Counted from the first letter of the stretch, positions 8,838 to 17,442 are shown. The stretch: DNA of 64,000 nucleotides from VXYK01 sp965214565 (GCA_965214565.1 OZ243951.1:2418001-2482000), one strand, 5' to 3'. Notes: generated from the sequence alone by a model not told the origin. A program made the numbers and translations.

Positions 8838-9012
8838 CCGACGTACACTCGTCGGCGAACTTGCCAACAGTCTCCGCTCCGGTTTGGACATCGGTGATGT
8901 CGTAGATGCGGCGTAGGGTTTCTTTGGCTGCCAAGCGTGTCGGACCTCACCGTGGGGATCACCTGCTTCGATCAGACTTTCGCAGATTGATCTGTCTGTT
9001 GTCGGTGATCCG
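8838..9012 (-). pseudogene. ISL3-family transposase fragment (minus-strand piece)
   Basis: On the minus strand this reads GDPHGEVRHAWQPKK, AKETLRRIYDITDVQTG and AETVGKFADE, matching the part of the ISL3 transposase that should directly precede the fragment at 8735-8832. The two pieces are in opposite orientation, so one was inverted after insertion. Codons are decayed and no open frame spans the region. Confidence 0.7.
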
Positions 9013-9144
9013 TTCAGCTGTTCCCCCTTGGATCACAACGGCACGCCACGTTGTTGCAACCCGTTCGGGCATTTGCTATCCTTGTTCTTCTAAGTCTAAT
9101 ATGAAGTGCCTCTTAAGGATCCTGAGGGGAAGTTGAGTGAGGTA

Positions 9145-9444
9145 ATGGCAAAGATCAAATATAAAACACTGCTCTACAGGTACTTTGAGGCACCAACTCT
9201 CGTGCTATTCAGCATTAGTGCTGTCGCAATATTCACTCCCTCCTTAGTTAGTGTTGTAGCACTTGCCTTTGGTATGGTTCTTGTAGTAGTTGACTTTATT
9301 GTGTATGGGATTCGGTTTCGTTCGCTGCCATCAAACGAGAGCGTGAATCCGCCTTATGAGGGCAAGTTTACCCTCCATCGCTTTGCAGTAATATTTTCCC
9401 TTATTATGGTTATGGTCCGGGCAGGCACAATCGCTTACATGTAG
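9145..9444 (+). CDS. Small AT-richer integral membrane protein
   Basis: A 99-residue protein from ATG 9145, preceded by GAGTGAGG; an in-frame ATG at 9106 would add 13 residues. Three hydrophobic segments are visible (around LVLFSISAVAIF, LVSVVALAFGMVLVVVDFI and FAVIFSLIMVMVRAG). Base composition is clearly lower in GC than the core genes and rare codons such as ATA and TTA are used, suggesting transfer from elsewhere. It lies between transposase fragments. No family recognised. Confidence 0.5.
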   Translation: MAKIKYKTLLYRYFEAPTLVLFSISAVAIFTPSLVSVVALAFGMVLVVVDFIVYGIRFRSLPSNESVNPPYEGKFTLHRFAVIFSLIMVMVRAGTIAYM

Positions 9445-9503
9445 ATCCTGTGTAAACGGGCTCTTCGCGTTTCCGGTTGTGAACGAGGGCAGACTGCCCG
9501 GTG

Positions 9504-9615
9504 GTTACAGCTGGCTGAAGTCGACCGCCGCAAGAAATCACCATCTGCACGATGATCGTGGCGTTGCCCGTGGGTCATCGACCACTTCCAGCGGTGGTCT
9601 GCACGGTGGAACCGC
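9504..9615 (-). pseudogene. Decayed partial copy of the 3' end of the membrane-protein gene at 14559-14891
   Basis: About 105 bp resemble 14565-14670 at roughly 80% identity by eye. On the minus strand both read RRFHRADHRWKW, after which this copy shifts frame. It abuts the truncated acetyltransferase fragment, marking a recombination junction. Confidence 0.7.
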
Positions 9616-9826
9616 CTGTTGCTCCCGCTTGGTCCTTGGCGTGGACGAGCACGAGACGCAAGCCGGTGAGTTCCGCCACTTCGGAGGCTTTGAGCAGGAA
9701 GTGCTTCAACAGCGCGGCCGCGAGGTCCTTGCCTTGGTGGCCACGGTCGACGGCGAGTCGTCCCGGCAGCATAGCTGGCAGGGGGTCGGGTTGGTTGCGT
9801 CGCATGCGTCCCGGGGCTTCCTCTCG

Positions 9827-9834
9827 TGTAATCG
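9827..9834 (+). repeat. 8-bp target-site duplication, left copy
   Basis: TGTAATCG directly abuts the left end of the ISL3-family element; an identical copy follows the right end. Confidence 0.93.
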
Positions 9835-11243
9835 GGCTCTTCGCGTTTGCGGTCGGAGTCGGGGTGGTGAGGGTCCGCGGCTGAACGCGAGAGATCCCCC
9901 AGAATCGGTGTTTTGAGACTACCGAGAAACTGGAGGATCTCTGTGGGAGTTGACCCTACACGCGTGTGTGAGCTGTTGGTTGGGTGATGTGGAGGTGGTC
10001 GGCGTCGACGACGAAGCTGCCGGGCCGTTGCGTCTGCATGTGCGGCGGCGGGCACCTCGACCGGTCTGTGGTGGCTGTGGCGGACCGTTGTGGTCTGACG
10101 GTGAACGGGCCGTGGAGTTGGTTGACCTGCCGGTGTTCGGGCGGGCGGTGTTGCTGGTGTGGCACAAACGCCGGTGGCGCTGCGGGGGTAGGGAATGCGC
10201 GGCGGGTACGGTCACTGAACAGGACTGTGCGATCGCGCCGCCGCGGGAGCGCCTGACGACGCGGGCGGGTCGCTGGGTGACACGCCAGGCCGGTCGTGGA
10301 CGCCCGCTCAAAGAAGTCGCATCAGAGCTGGGATGCAATTGGGATCCGGTGAACGGGTCGGTGCAGCGTTGGGGCGTGGCACTGCTCGAAGCCGATGTTG
10401 AGCGGATCGGTGACACTGAATCATTGGGTCTTGACGAGCATTTGATGTGGCGCCGCGGGAAGTTCCGGACCAAAGCCTGGGCGACCGGTGTTGTTGATGT
10501 CGGTCGGGGCCAGTTGTTGGACATAGTGCCACACAGAACCGCGAAAGCGCCCACCATGTGGTTGTTGGGTCAACCACAGGAGTGGCGTGACAACATTGCT
10601 TGGGCGACTCTGGACCTGTCAGGGCCGTACCGGGCTGCGTTCGACACTGCGCTGCCACATGCCGAACAGGTCGCTGACCCGTTCGGTGTCGTGAGACTCG
10701 GCAACGACGCGCTCGACGAGGTCCGTCGCCGGGTCCAAAACCAGACGCAAGGTCACCGCGGCCGCAAACACGACCCGCTTTAGCGGGCACGCAAACTGTT
10801 GGTGTCGGGCTCTGAGAAGATCACCGACAACGGCTGGACCAAACTGACCGGGCTGCTCCAAACAGGCGACCCCCACGGCGAGGTCCGCAACGCCTGGCAC
10901 GCCAAAGAGGTTCTCCGCTCGATCTATGACATCGGCGACCCCAAAGTTGGTGTCGAGACCGTCGAACAGCTCGCCGATGAGTTCCAAGACCCGTGGCTGC
11001 CAGACGAGATCAACCGGCTCGGCCGCACCCTATGGCGTTGGCGCACCCAAATCTCGAACTGGCACCACGCCAGGGTCACAAACGCCGCTACCGAAGCAGT
11101 CAACAATCTGATCAAACGCGTCAAACGCGTCGCGTTCGGGTTCACCAACTTCAACAACTACCGAACCCGAACACTCCTCTACGCCGACAAACCCAACTGG
11201 ACACTACTCGACACCCTCACCCCGACCTGAAACGCGAAGAGCC
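9835..11243 (+). mobile_element. ISL3-family insertion sequence, about 1.41 kb
   Basis: Bounded by inverted ends: left GGCTCTTCGCGTTT continuing with GGTCGGAGTCGGGG, right end the reverse complement GGCTCTTCGCGTTT continuing with GGTCGGGGTGAGGG. It is flanked by identical 8-bp duplications TGTAATCG, the size typical of ISL3 insertions. Intact ends and an exact duplication show simple, fairly recent transposition into the GNAT toxin gene. It encodes one transposase frame (9950-11230) broken by a single TAG. Confidence 0.93.
9950..11230 (+). pseudogene. ISL3-family transposase interrupted by one in-frame TAG
   Basis: The frame begins at TTG 9950 (LTLHACVSCWLGDVEVVGVD) and carries the N-terminal zinc-ribbon region (PRPVCGGCGG, WRCGGRECAAG), a helix-turn-helix region and the DDE catalytic region (VVDVGRGQLLDIVPHRT; WATLDLSGPYRAAF; ending AATEAVNNLIKRVKRVAFGF). 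After HDPL a TAG (10781-10783) replaces what is usually Tyr, and the same frame continues RARKLLVSGSEKITDNGW to the stop at 11230. It is therefore a single nonsense mutation, with no frameshift. It is probably inactive unless the codon is read through. Confidence 0.88.
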
Positions 11244-11251
11244 TGTAATCG
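11244..11251 (+). repeat. 8-bp target-site duplication, right copy
   Basis: TGTAATCG follows the right end of the ISL3-family element, identical to the left copy. Confidence 0.93.
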
Positions 11252-11437
11252 CAGCGGTATTGCTGGCGTAGTAGGCGATCACCCGAGACCCGTCCGTGGC
11301 TGCCCACGTCCGGCTTGATCCTTCGCCTTGGTTCCGCAGGGCGTGTGAGCGCAGCTAAGCGTTGAGTGTCTCGTCGCCGCAGTCGAAGCTATCCAGCTGA
11401 TGGTCCGGGGTGAGCAGTTCCGGTCCGTGATAGCCGC

Positions 11438-11641
11438 TCACTCAGATTCCAAGACTGATGTCTGTTCCATCAGCTCGCGGAGTCGAGGCTTGGGCGACAC
11501 CGGCCGATCAAGCAGGTTTTGCAACTCGGACCAGGGTTTTGGTGGCAGCGTGAAGACTTGGCGGTCCGCGAGGTCAGCGGTTGCTGCCGACACCGCATGG
11601 CTGACCACGTACTCGCTGAGCGATATCCCGCTCGCTGCCAC
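11438..11641 (-). pseudogene. DUF1778 (TacA-like) antitoxin, 5'-truncated remnant
   Basis: The minus frame reads AASGISLSEYVVSHAV, DLADRQVFTLPPKPWSEL and SPKPRLRELM: the second half of a DUF1778 ribbon-helix-helix antitoxin with its toxin-binding tail. The N-terminal DNA-binding strand (about 25 residues) is missing; immediately upstream in the same frame is the TAA that ends the Calx-beta protein gene. The TGA overlaps the GTG of the GNAT toxin remnant. The pair was therefore an operon, destroyed when the large gene was placed upstream. Confidence 0.8.
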
Positions 11642-11671
11642 GACCCCGAGAGAAGACGAAGGCTCGCTCGG

Positions 11672-14419
11672 TTAGTCGTTGTCGGTGATAGTGCCGGTGG
11701 CGTAGAGGAACCCGTCGCGGATGACGATTCCGCTGGTGGCGTACACGTAGATGCGGAATGTTTCGGTGTCTTCTGGGGTGTTGTCGTCGATGACCGGCAC
11801 GACGATGTTGACTTCGGTTTCGCCTGCGTCGAGCGTGAACGTCTTTCTGAAGTCGATGCTCCAGTCCTGCCACAGCGTCGCGGTGCGGCCGTATCCGCCG
11901 TAACGGAACGTGATCGGCTTGGGGTTCGGTTTCGACAGTGTCACCACGAACGTCAGGTGTTGCGCGTCTTCAGCGGCGGTGGCATCGCTGAGGGTCACCG
12001 TCGGCGGCCCCGCGGGTGCTGCTGCTGGGGGGTCGTCGTTGTCGGACACCGCGACTGTGGCTGCGTTGGCTGTGGTGGACACGGTATAGCTGCTCGCGGT
12101 GTTGACGGTGGCGGTGACCGTCCCGTCGGGCTCGTCGGTGTTGTCGTTGGTGGTGGCGACGGTGAACGTGTAGCTGCCGCTGGTGGGGATCGTGACGGTG
12201 CGGGTGCCTGTTGCCGCGCCGTGGTCGCCTGTTTGTGTGACGGCGACATTGACCGGCAACCCGGCGTGCGGTGTCGGGTTGGCGGTGATGGTGAACGTGG
12301 CGTCTTCGCCTTCGGTGACGTCGGCAGCGGCGGTGATGCTGATCTGGGGCACGTCGTCGTCTGACACTGCGACAGTCGCGTCGCCGTTGGTGGATGACAG
12401 TGTGTAACCGGTTCCGTCGGCGAGTGTCGCGGTGATCGACCCGTCAACCTCGTCGACGTTGTCGTCGATCGTGGTGACGGTGAACGTGACGGTGCCGGAC
12501 GGGCCGATCGTGACGGTGCGCGACCCGCCGGTGGCGTAGCTGCCGCTTTGGGACACATCAACGGTCACATCCAAGTCTGATGCCGGCGCGGGGGTCGCGG
12601 TGACTGTGAATGCCGCATCATTGCCTTCGCTGACATCAGACCCGGCAGCAATGGTGATCTCTGGTGTTGGTGGTGTTGGTTCCTGGGCCGGCTGGGCTTC
12701 TGGTTGTTGGTCTGGCGTCGTTTCGGCGCATTCGAGGGCGGTCACGACCGGCACCCAGCGGGGCCAACCGCGATCCGCGTAGGTCTGCGCCTCAGTAGCG
12801 GTCATCGGATTGGCGCTGTAGCCGTTGGTTTCACCGAACGCAGCCAGAACCCGCTTCCAGCGCTCCACGTGATCCGGCGACTTCCGCCACGTCTCACCCG
12901 CGTAACTCTGCACATCGGCGAGCAGGGAGTCGGAAACACAGGACGGCTCGGTCTGCTGCGGCGAAGCCTCAGCGTTCGCTGGTTGCGTAAGCGAAGGTTG
13001 CTCAGCGTTCTGGGGTGTCCCTTGGCCCCCAGGCTTGTCATTGTCGCGGATCGTGATGTAGGTGCGGGCTATCGCAGAAGCAGAACCCGGGACCCTCGTG
13101 CTCTTAAGGCCATCGGGCAGGATGGCGTCGTTTAGGTCCAGCTGGAAAGTTTCATCCGCTTCAACTAGCGAGTCGTCGCTAATGCGGATCTTGACTGTGC
13201 CTCTGTTCCGGTAAGCCGGGATGGTCACGCTGTGAATCTGGCCGTGATAGTCGACGCCGGTGCCGGTGGCGGTGATCGGGGTCGCGGAGAAACGAATTGT
13301 CGTAGCCGTGTCGCGCATGCGCGACAGCCTTACGGTCACGACCGCATCGTCGCCTTCGTCGACGTTGTAGTTCTCTTGCGTGAAATAGACCAGCGTCTCG
13401 TTGGGGTCCAGGGTGAAGGTGTTCTCATTCGCGCCCGTCGGGACGGGGTTGAAGGACAGATACAGCTTCTCGTCGTCGCGGATATTGCGCATGTCGTTGA
13501 CATAGGGGCCGATGTTGTGGATGTTGTGGTGGCTCGCAACGTTGAGCGTCACATCACCAGACACGGTCGCCAAGTCGCCGCCATAAGCAACAACATAAAC
13601 GGCAGTTTTCTGTTCGGAGAAAGGCCGGTAATCGTAATCCCAGTCGTTCCACAAGTTGAGCTTGGCGGTGGTGCCGGTGAGCGTGAAGTCCGTCGGCCGC
13701 ACATACGACACCCATTTATCGAACTCCACCCGCCAGATCAACGCAGGTGAAAGCGTGAAATGTTTAACCACGCCCAACTGGCCCGTCGCCTGCATATACC
13801 GCTTCACCGACACCAGCTTTGGAGCACCAGCAACAGCCATCGGCGTCGCCGTCACCTCATCGGAGTGGCTGCCGGACCCGGTACCGGCATCGTTGCTGAG
13901 CGTATATTGCACCTGGAAGGTGTACTCAGTGCCGTTGGTGAGGCCGGTGACCAGATAACTGGTGGTGTCCGGGCCGCTGCCGCTGATCACAATCTCGTCG
14001 GGATATGAACCCGACCCGGTCTTATATTGATAGGCCCAGTAAGCCGTGTTGCTCCGGCCGGAAGCGTTCCAGCTCAACAGCACCGCACCATCGCGCGCAG
14101 TGGCCGTCACACCCGTGGGCTTCGGGGCGACCGGCGGGAGCGTCTGCGCGGCGGTGGGTCCCGCCAAGCCGACCAGCAGCGGCAACACCACCACCAACGA
14201 GAGCAGGCCGCACAGCACACGGCGAGCAAAGGCGTCGGAGCGCCTGTCAACAAAACCAGACTCAGACGCGAATACAGAGCGTCTCAGGCCGTGGCGAAAC
14301 AGCGCGAAGTGCGATACGTCAACTGCGGGGGGGGGGGGGGGGGGGGCGTCAACGCGTCGCGCCGGCGTTCGCGCTCCGATGCGGCTCAACACGTTGCGGC
14401 GGCTATGGGGCTTGCTCAT
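11672..14419 (-). CDS. Large secreted FN3/Calx-beta repeat protein with a C20 tract near its start
   Basis: A 915-residue protein from ATG 14419, eight bases after GGAGG (a GTG six bases earlier is too close to it). Order of parts: basic N-terminus; Pro run encoded by 20 C (residues about 25-31); hydrophobic export segment near residues 66-90 (LCGLLSLVVVLPLLVGLAG, then TAAQ); FN3 domain (about 95-195); an unassigned domain; Calx-beta domain (NVDEGDDAVVTVRLS to ITIRDND); a Trp-rich module (ADVQSYAGETWRK ... YADRGWPRWVPVV); three more Calx-beta-like repeats, each ending near VSDDD/VSDND/ITDND. Calx-beta repeats bind calcium in other proteins. Surface adhesion is an inference. With 20 C the frame is open (ON); a one-base change gives early stops. 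The gene ends abruptly after ITDND. Confidence 0.85.
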   Translation of the reverse strand: MSKPHSRRNVLSRIGARTPARRVDAPPPPPPAVDVSHFALFRHGLRRSVFASESGFVDRRSDAFARRVLCGLLSLVVVLPLLVGLAGPTAAQTLPPVAPKPTGVTATARDGAVLLSWNASGRSNTAYWAYQYKTGSGSYPDEIVISGSGPDTTSYLVTGLTNGTEYTFQVQYTLSNDAGTGSGSHSDEVTATPMAVAGAPKLVSVKRYMQATGQLGVVKHFTLSPALIWRVEFDKWVSYVRPTDFTLTGTTAKLNLWNDWDYDYRPFSEQKTAVYVVAYGGDLATVSGDVTLNVASHHNIHNIGPYVNDMRNIRDDEKLYLSFNPVPTGANENTFTLDPNETLVYFTQENYNVDEGDDAVVTVRLSRMRDTATTIRFSATPITATGTGVDYHGQIHSVTIPAYRNRGTVKIRISDDSLVEADETFQLDLNDAILPDGLKSTRVPGSASAIARTYITIRDNDKPGGQGTPQNAEQPSLTQPANAEASPQQTEPSCVSDSLLADVQSYAGETWRKSPDHVERWKRVLAAFGETNGYSANPMTATEAQTYADRGWPRWVPVVTALECAETTPDQQPEAQPAQEPTPPTPEITIAAGSDVSEGNDAAFTVTATPAPASDLDVTVDVSQSGSYATGGSRTVTIGPSGTVTFTVTTIDDNVDEVDGSITATLADGTGYTLSSTNGDATVAVSDDDVPQISITAAADVTEGEDATFTITANPTPHAGLPVNVAVTQTGDHGAATGTRTVTIPTSGSYTFTVATTNDNTDEPDGTVTATVNTASSYTVSTTANAATVAVSDNDDPPAAAPAGPPTVTLSDATAAEDAQHLTFVVTLSKPNPKPITFRYGGYGRTATLWQDWSIDFRKTFTLDAGETEVNIVVPVIDDNTPEDTETFRIYVYATSGIVIRDGFLYATGTITDND
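14327..14346 (+). repeat. Homopolymeric G20 tract (C20 in the Calx-beta gene)
   Basis: Twenty consecutive G on the plus strand, inside codons about 25-31 of the minus-strand Calx-beta gene. The length is in frame; moving the downstream reading by one leads to TGA within about 15 codons. Confidence 0.95.
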
Positions 14420-14558
14420 CGTCACGACCTCCGGTCAGCGGATCAGCCTGTTGGCCGACTCAGCGACACAAAGCATACAGACCCTTTCCCCTCAGCGGCA
14501 AGGATCGAACGACTTGTCCCGAACCTACCCTTCAGCCGGGCAACTGGGAGCGTTCCGC

Positions 14559-14891
14559 TTACAGACGGGTGAAGTCGACCGCCACGAGAATCACCAGCAA
14601 CACGATGATCGCGGCGTTGATCGAGATCATCGGCCACTTCCAACGGTGGTCTGCACGGTGGAAGCGCCTGATGCTCACAACGTTGGCGACGATCGCCGCC
14701 AGACCCACCGGAATGCCGATCACGGGACCCACCCCGGCGCCGAAGCCGACCAGCGGGAAAACGAACGGAATCAGCACATAGGTGAGGCCGCAGCGCACTC
14801 CAGAAATGAGGAGCGAACGGGAGAAAGCGCGTTCGGCCGAGCCGGCGTCGGCGGATGTCTCGAAGCGGGGCGGCGAGGTCGCATTCGTCAT
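14559..14891 (-). CDS. Small membrane protein, three predicted TM segments
   Basis: A 110-residue protein beginning MTNATSPPRF at ATG 14891; the longer open frame to 15014 would run into the divergent ychF. The hydrophobic segments are SLLISGVRCGLTYVLIPFVF, a Gly/Ile/Val-rich GFGAGVGPVIGIPVGLAAIV and SINAAIIVLLVILVAV, with a His/Arg/Trp-rich loop (RRFHRADHRWKW) between the last two. A broken copy of its 3' end occurs at 9504-9615. No named family recognised. Confidence 0.7.
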   Translation of the reverse strand: MTNATSPPRFETSADAGSAERAFSRSLLISGVRCGLTYVLIPFVFPLVGFGAGVGPVIGIPVGLAAIVANVVSIRRFHRADHRWKWPMISINAAIIVLLVILVAVDFTRL

Positions 14892-14933
14892 TGCCTTGAC
14901 GGTACCCGACAAGGTGACCGATAGCGTTGCGGA

Positions 14934-16007
14934 GTGGAGCGATTCGGATTTGTCGGGCTGCCCAACGCGGGGAAGAGCTCGTTGTACAACGCACTCGCCG
15001 GCGGGGGGGCCCACGCTGCCCCGTATGCGTTCGCGACGACCGATCCCAACGTCGGCGTCGCCAAGGTGCCCGATCCCCGGCTCGACAGACTCGCCGAGAT
15101 GAGCAACAGCCGACGGGTCGTACCGGCCGCGGTGCAGTTCACCGACATCGGCGGCTTAGTCGAGGGTGCCAGTCACGGGGAGGGGCTCGGCAATGCCTTC
15201 CTGTCGCACATCCGCGAGGTCGATGCGATCGTCTTCGTGCTGCGGGCCTTTCCCGACAGCGACGTGCCGGGCACCGCAGATCCCCTCGATCACCTGCGAA
15301 TCGTCGAGATTGAGTTGGCGCTAGCTGATCTGGCCAGCGCATCCAAGGCGCTCGACCGCCACACTCGAATGCTCAAAGGCGACAGTTCCCTGCGGGGTGT
15401 GGTGGGTCTGCTTGAGCGCTGTGTCGACCATCTGAGCGAGGGTGTGCCGCTGTATCGCGCGGACCTCACCGCAGACGCCCGACGACAACTCAAGGAGTTC
15501 TTCTTGTTGACCAACAAGCCGGTGCTCGCTGTGCTCAACATCGGCGAGGACCAGCTCGGACAACAGGAGGCGATCGCGGCGCCGGTCGTGGCAGAACTCA
15601 ACGGCGCGGAAGTCATCGCCCTGTGCGTCCAACTAGAGGCAGAAGCAGCACAGCTCGACAGCGGGGACCGTAACGAGATGCTTGAAGCGCTCGGTCTCGG
15701 TGAGGGTGCGGTGCCCCAGTTCTTGACCAGCGCCTACCACCTGCTCGGCCTGCGGACCTTTCTCACCACAGGGGAAAAAGAGAGCCGAGCCTGGACTTTC
15801 CGCTCCGGAGCAACCGCCCCTGAATGCGCCGGTGTGATCCACAGCGACTTTCAGCGCGGCTTCATCCGTGCCGAGACGATCGCCTGGGACGAACTGCTGC
15901 GTGCCGGGTCGTGGTCGGCTGCCAAAGAGAAGGGCAAGGTCCGCTCGGAGGGCAAGGACTACCTGCCAAGCGATGGCGACGTCATTGAGTTCCGTTTTTC
16001 GGTTTAG
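14934..16007 (+). CDS. ychF: Redox-regulated ATPase YchF (Obg/OLA1 family)
   Basis: A 357-residue TRAFAC-class P-loop protein: G1 GLPNAGKSS near residue 8, switch region FTDIGGLVEGASHGEGLG, and NKPVLAVLNIGED in the G4 position; the NxxE type explains the ATP preference of this family. The TGS domain at the C-terminus is indicated by EGKDYLPSDGDVIEFRF. The start is GTG 14934, six bases after TAGCGT (14922-14927), so the mRNA is probably leaderless. YchF associates with ribosomes and the stress response in other bacteria. Confidence 0.96.
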   Translation: MERFGFVGLPNAGKSSLYNALAGGGAHAAPYAFATTDPNVGVAKVPDPRLDRLAEMSNSRRVVPAAVQFTDIGGLVEGASHGEGLGNAFLSHIREVDAIVFVLRAFPDSDVPGTADPLDHLRIVEIELALADLASASKALDRHTRMLKGDSSLRGVVGLLERCVDHLSEGVPLYRADLTADARRQLKEFFLLTNKPVLAVLNIGEDQLGQQEAIAAPVVAELNGAEVIALCVQLEAEAAQLDSGDRNEMLEALGLGEGAVPQFLTSAYHLLGLRTFLTTGEKESRAWTFRSGATAPECAGVIHSDFQRGFIRAETIAWDELLRAGSWSAAKEKGKVRSEGKDYLPSDGDVIEFRFSV

Positions 16008-16012
16008 GGCGG

Positions 16013-16041
16013 GTGACAGCCTACCTACTGTCAGGTAGGCT
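16013..16041 (+). promoter_or_regulatory. Promoter with perfect 9-bp palindrome (candidate repressor operator) before the desaturase gene
   Basis: GTGACA (16013-16018), 17 bases, TAGGCT (16036-16041), then nine bases to the desaturase ATG. Overlaying it is the perfect inverted repeat AGCCTACCT (16018-16026) / AGGTAGGCT (16033-16041) with a 6-bp spacer, covering spacer and -10. This is where a dimeric repressor (for example TetR type, common for lipid genes) would block transcription. A hairpin ending ychF is the alternative, but there is no T-run. Confidence 0.6.
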
Positions 16042-16050
16042 GAGCCGATT

Positions 16051-16989
16051 ATGGTCATCCCTGCTGACAAACCCGTGCTGGAAGCACTTGAATCAACCGC
16101 GGAACGGCTGCTTGAGCGTCACCTGTCGACCACCAAGGAGTGGTTCCCCCACACCCTGGTTCCCTGGGACCGCGCCGCAGAATTCGACGATCACTACGAA
16201 TGGTCTCCCTCCGAGGCCAACCTCGAACCGGAAGTGCGCAGTGCTCTGTTCGTCAACGTGTTGACCGAGGACAACCTGCCCTACTACTTCCGCGACATTG
16301 AACGGATGTTCGGCCGCGACGGCGCCTGGGGCGAATGGGTCCGCCGCTGGACCGCCGAAGAGGGCCGCCACGGATTCGTAATCAACGCCTACCTGCTGGC
16401 AACCCGCTCAGTCGACCCGGTATGGCTGGAACGGGCGCGTATGGCCCAGGTATCCGCCGGTGTCGTCCCCGAGCCTCCCAACGCGGCCGAGGGCCTCGCC
16501 TACGTTGCGCTTCAAGAGTTGGCCACACGAATCTCGCACTTCAACACGGGTTCCAGGATCGACGACCCCGCAGGTCGTGCGGTGATGCGCCGAGTCGCCG
16601 CCGATGAGAACCTTCACTTCCTGTTCTACCGCGACGCAATGAGTGCAGTGTTCGAGATGGACCCCTCCGCCGCGGTGATAGCAACCGAGAGACAGGCAAC
16701 CAGCTTCGCAATGCCGGGTGTGGGCATACCGGAATTCAACGCACACGCCAAAGCCATTGCCGACGCGGGCATCTACGACCTGGCGATTCACCACGATCAG
16801 ATCCTCCAGCCGGTGGTCATGCGCGAATGGGGAGTCGCTGATCTGGAGGGCCTCAGCGCGCAAGCCGAGCAGGCGCGTGAGCGGCTGATCCGCTATATCG
16901 GCCGAGTCGGCAAGGTCGGTCGCCGCGTTGCCTCCCGTCGCGAGGAACGTTTGGCGGCTGCGTCTGAACGCCGGCCGGTCGGGGTCTGA
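16051..16989 (+). CDS. Acyl-ACP desaturase (DesA family)
   Basis: A 312-residue soluble diiron desaturase introducing a cis double bond into acyl-ACP. Metal-ligand motifs visible: Glu in TEDNLPYYFRDI (near residue 73), EEGRHG (near 103), Glu in ALQELATRISH, and DENLHFLFYRD (near 185), as in actinobacterial DesA1/DesA2. The C-terminal tail is basic. The palindromic promoter directly upstream suggests lipid-responsive control. Confidence 0.92.
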   Translation: MVIPADKPVLEALESTAERLLERHLSTTKEWFPHTLVPWDRAAEFDDHYEWSPSEANLEPEVRSALFVNVLTEDNLPYYFRDIERMFGRDGAWGEWVRRWTAEEGRHGFVINAYLLATRSVDPVWLERARMAQVSAGVVPEPPNAAEGLAYVALQELATRISHFNTGSRIDDPAGRAVMRRVAADENLHFLFYRDAMSAVFEMDPSAAVIATERQATSFAMPGVGIPEFNAHAKAIADAGIYDLAIHHDQILQPVVMREWGVADLEGLSAQAEQARERLIRYIGRVGKVGRRVASRREERLAAASERRPVGV

Positions 16990-17112
16990 TCGTCGCTGCT
17001 GCGAGGTCCTGTCAGCGAGCGGAGCGGGTCGATCGGCCCTAGGTTGCAGTGATGGATCTTGTCGGCACGCGCCGTCCCGAGTGCCCCACGACGGTCGGCC
17101 CAGGTTGCGGTG

Positions 17113-17442
17113 ATGGCTCGGCTGGTGGTTGAGGATCGTGTGGTCGCCCCGGTTGAGGTGGCGGTCACCCGCCGCGCACGGCGCAGGGGTCTGCTGGGCC
17201 GACAGGGAATTGAGGGTGCGATGCTGTTGTCTGGCACTCGGTCGGTTCACACGGTCGGGATGCAGTTCGCGATCGACGTCGCGCACCTTGATTCCGATAT
17301 GCGTGTGCTGACGGTGGCGATGATGGGACCGAGGCGGATCGGCCGTTACTCGTGGCGGGCCCGCCATGTGCTTGAAGCGGAGGCAGGCTCGTTTGAGCAG
17401 TTAGGGATCAAGCCCGGAGTGCGGATACAGGTCAGACCGTGA
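17113..17442 (+). CDS. DUF192 family protein
   Basis: A 109-residue protein with the DUF192 pattern: basic segment RRARRRGLLGR, then the mid motif HTVGMQFAIDVAHLDSDMRV and VLEAEAGSF...GIKPG near the end. In other bacteria DUF192 proteins are often secreted; none of the visible starts gives a signal peptide here. ATG 17113 is used; an in-frame TTG at 17059 would add 18 residues. The stop overlaps the rsmI start (17439-17442), so the two are coupled. A short phrase around each candidate ATG (about 17037 and 17098) is repeated with few changes. Confidence 0.8.
   Translation: MARLVVEDRVVAPVEVAVTRRARRRGLLGRQGIEGAMLLSGTRSVHTVGMQFAIDVAHLDSDMRVLTVAMMGPRRIGRYSWRARHVLEAEAGSFEQLGIKPGVRIQVRP

Larger units (their letters stand above)
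9616..11441 (-). pseudogene. GNAT toxin (TacT-like) pseudogene split by an ISL3-family element
   Basis: Read on the minus strand from GTG 11441: ELLTPDHQLDSFDCGDETLN, then TAG (11355-11357) where the family has Trp, then LRSHALRNQG, GEGSSRTWAATDGSRVIAYY, and after the insertion EEAPGRMRRNQ, GRLAVDRGHQGKDLAAALL and LRLVLVHAKD. This is the conserved plan of GNAT toxins of the DUF1778/TacT type, including the acetyl-CoA loop (RGHQGKDLA). It is dead three times over: an internal amber, an IS at the TGTAATCG target, and a missing C-terminus replaced by a foreign fragment. The GTG overlaps the antitoxin remnant's TGA, the usual coupling for this toxin-antitoxin class. Confidence 0.85.
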
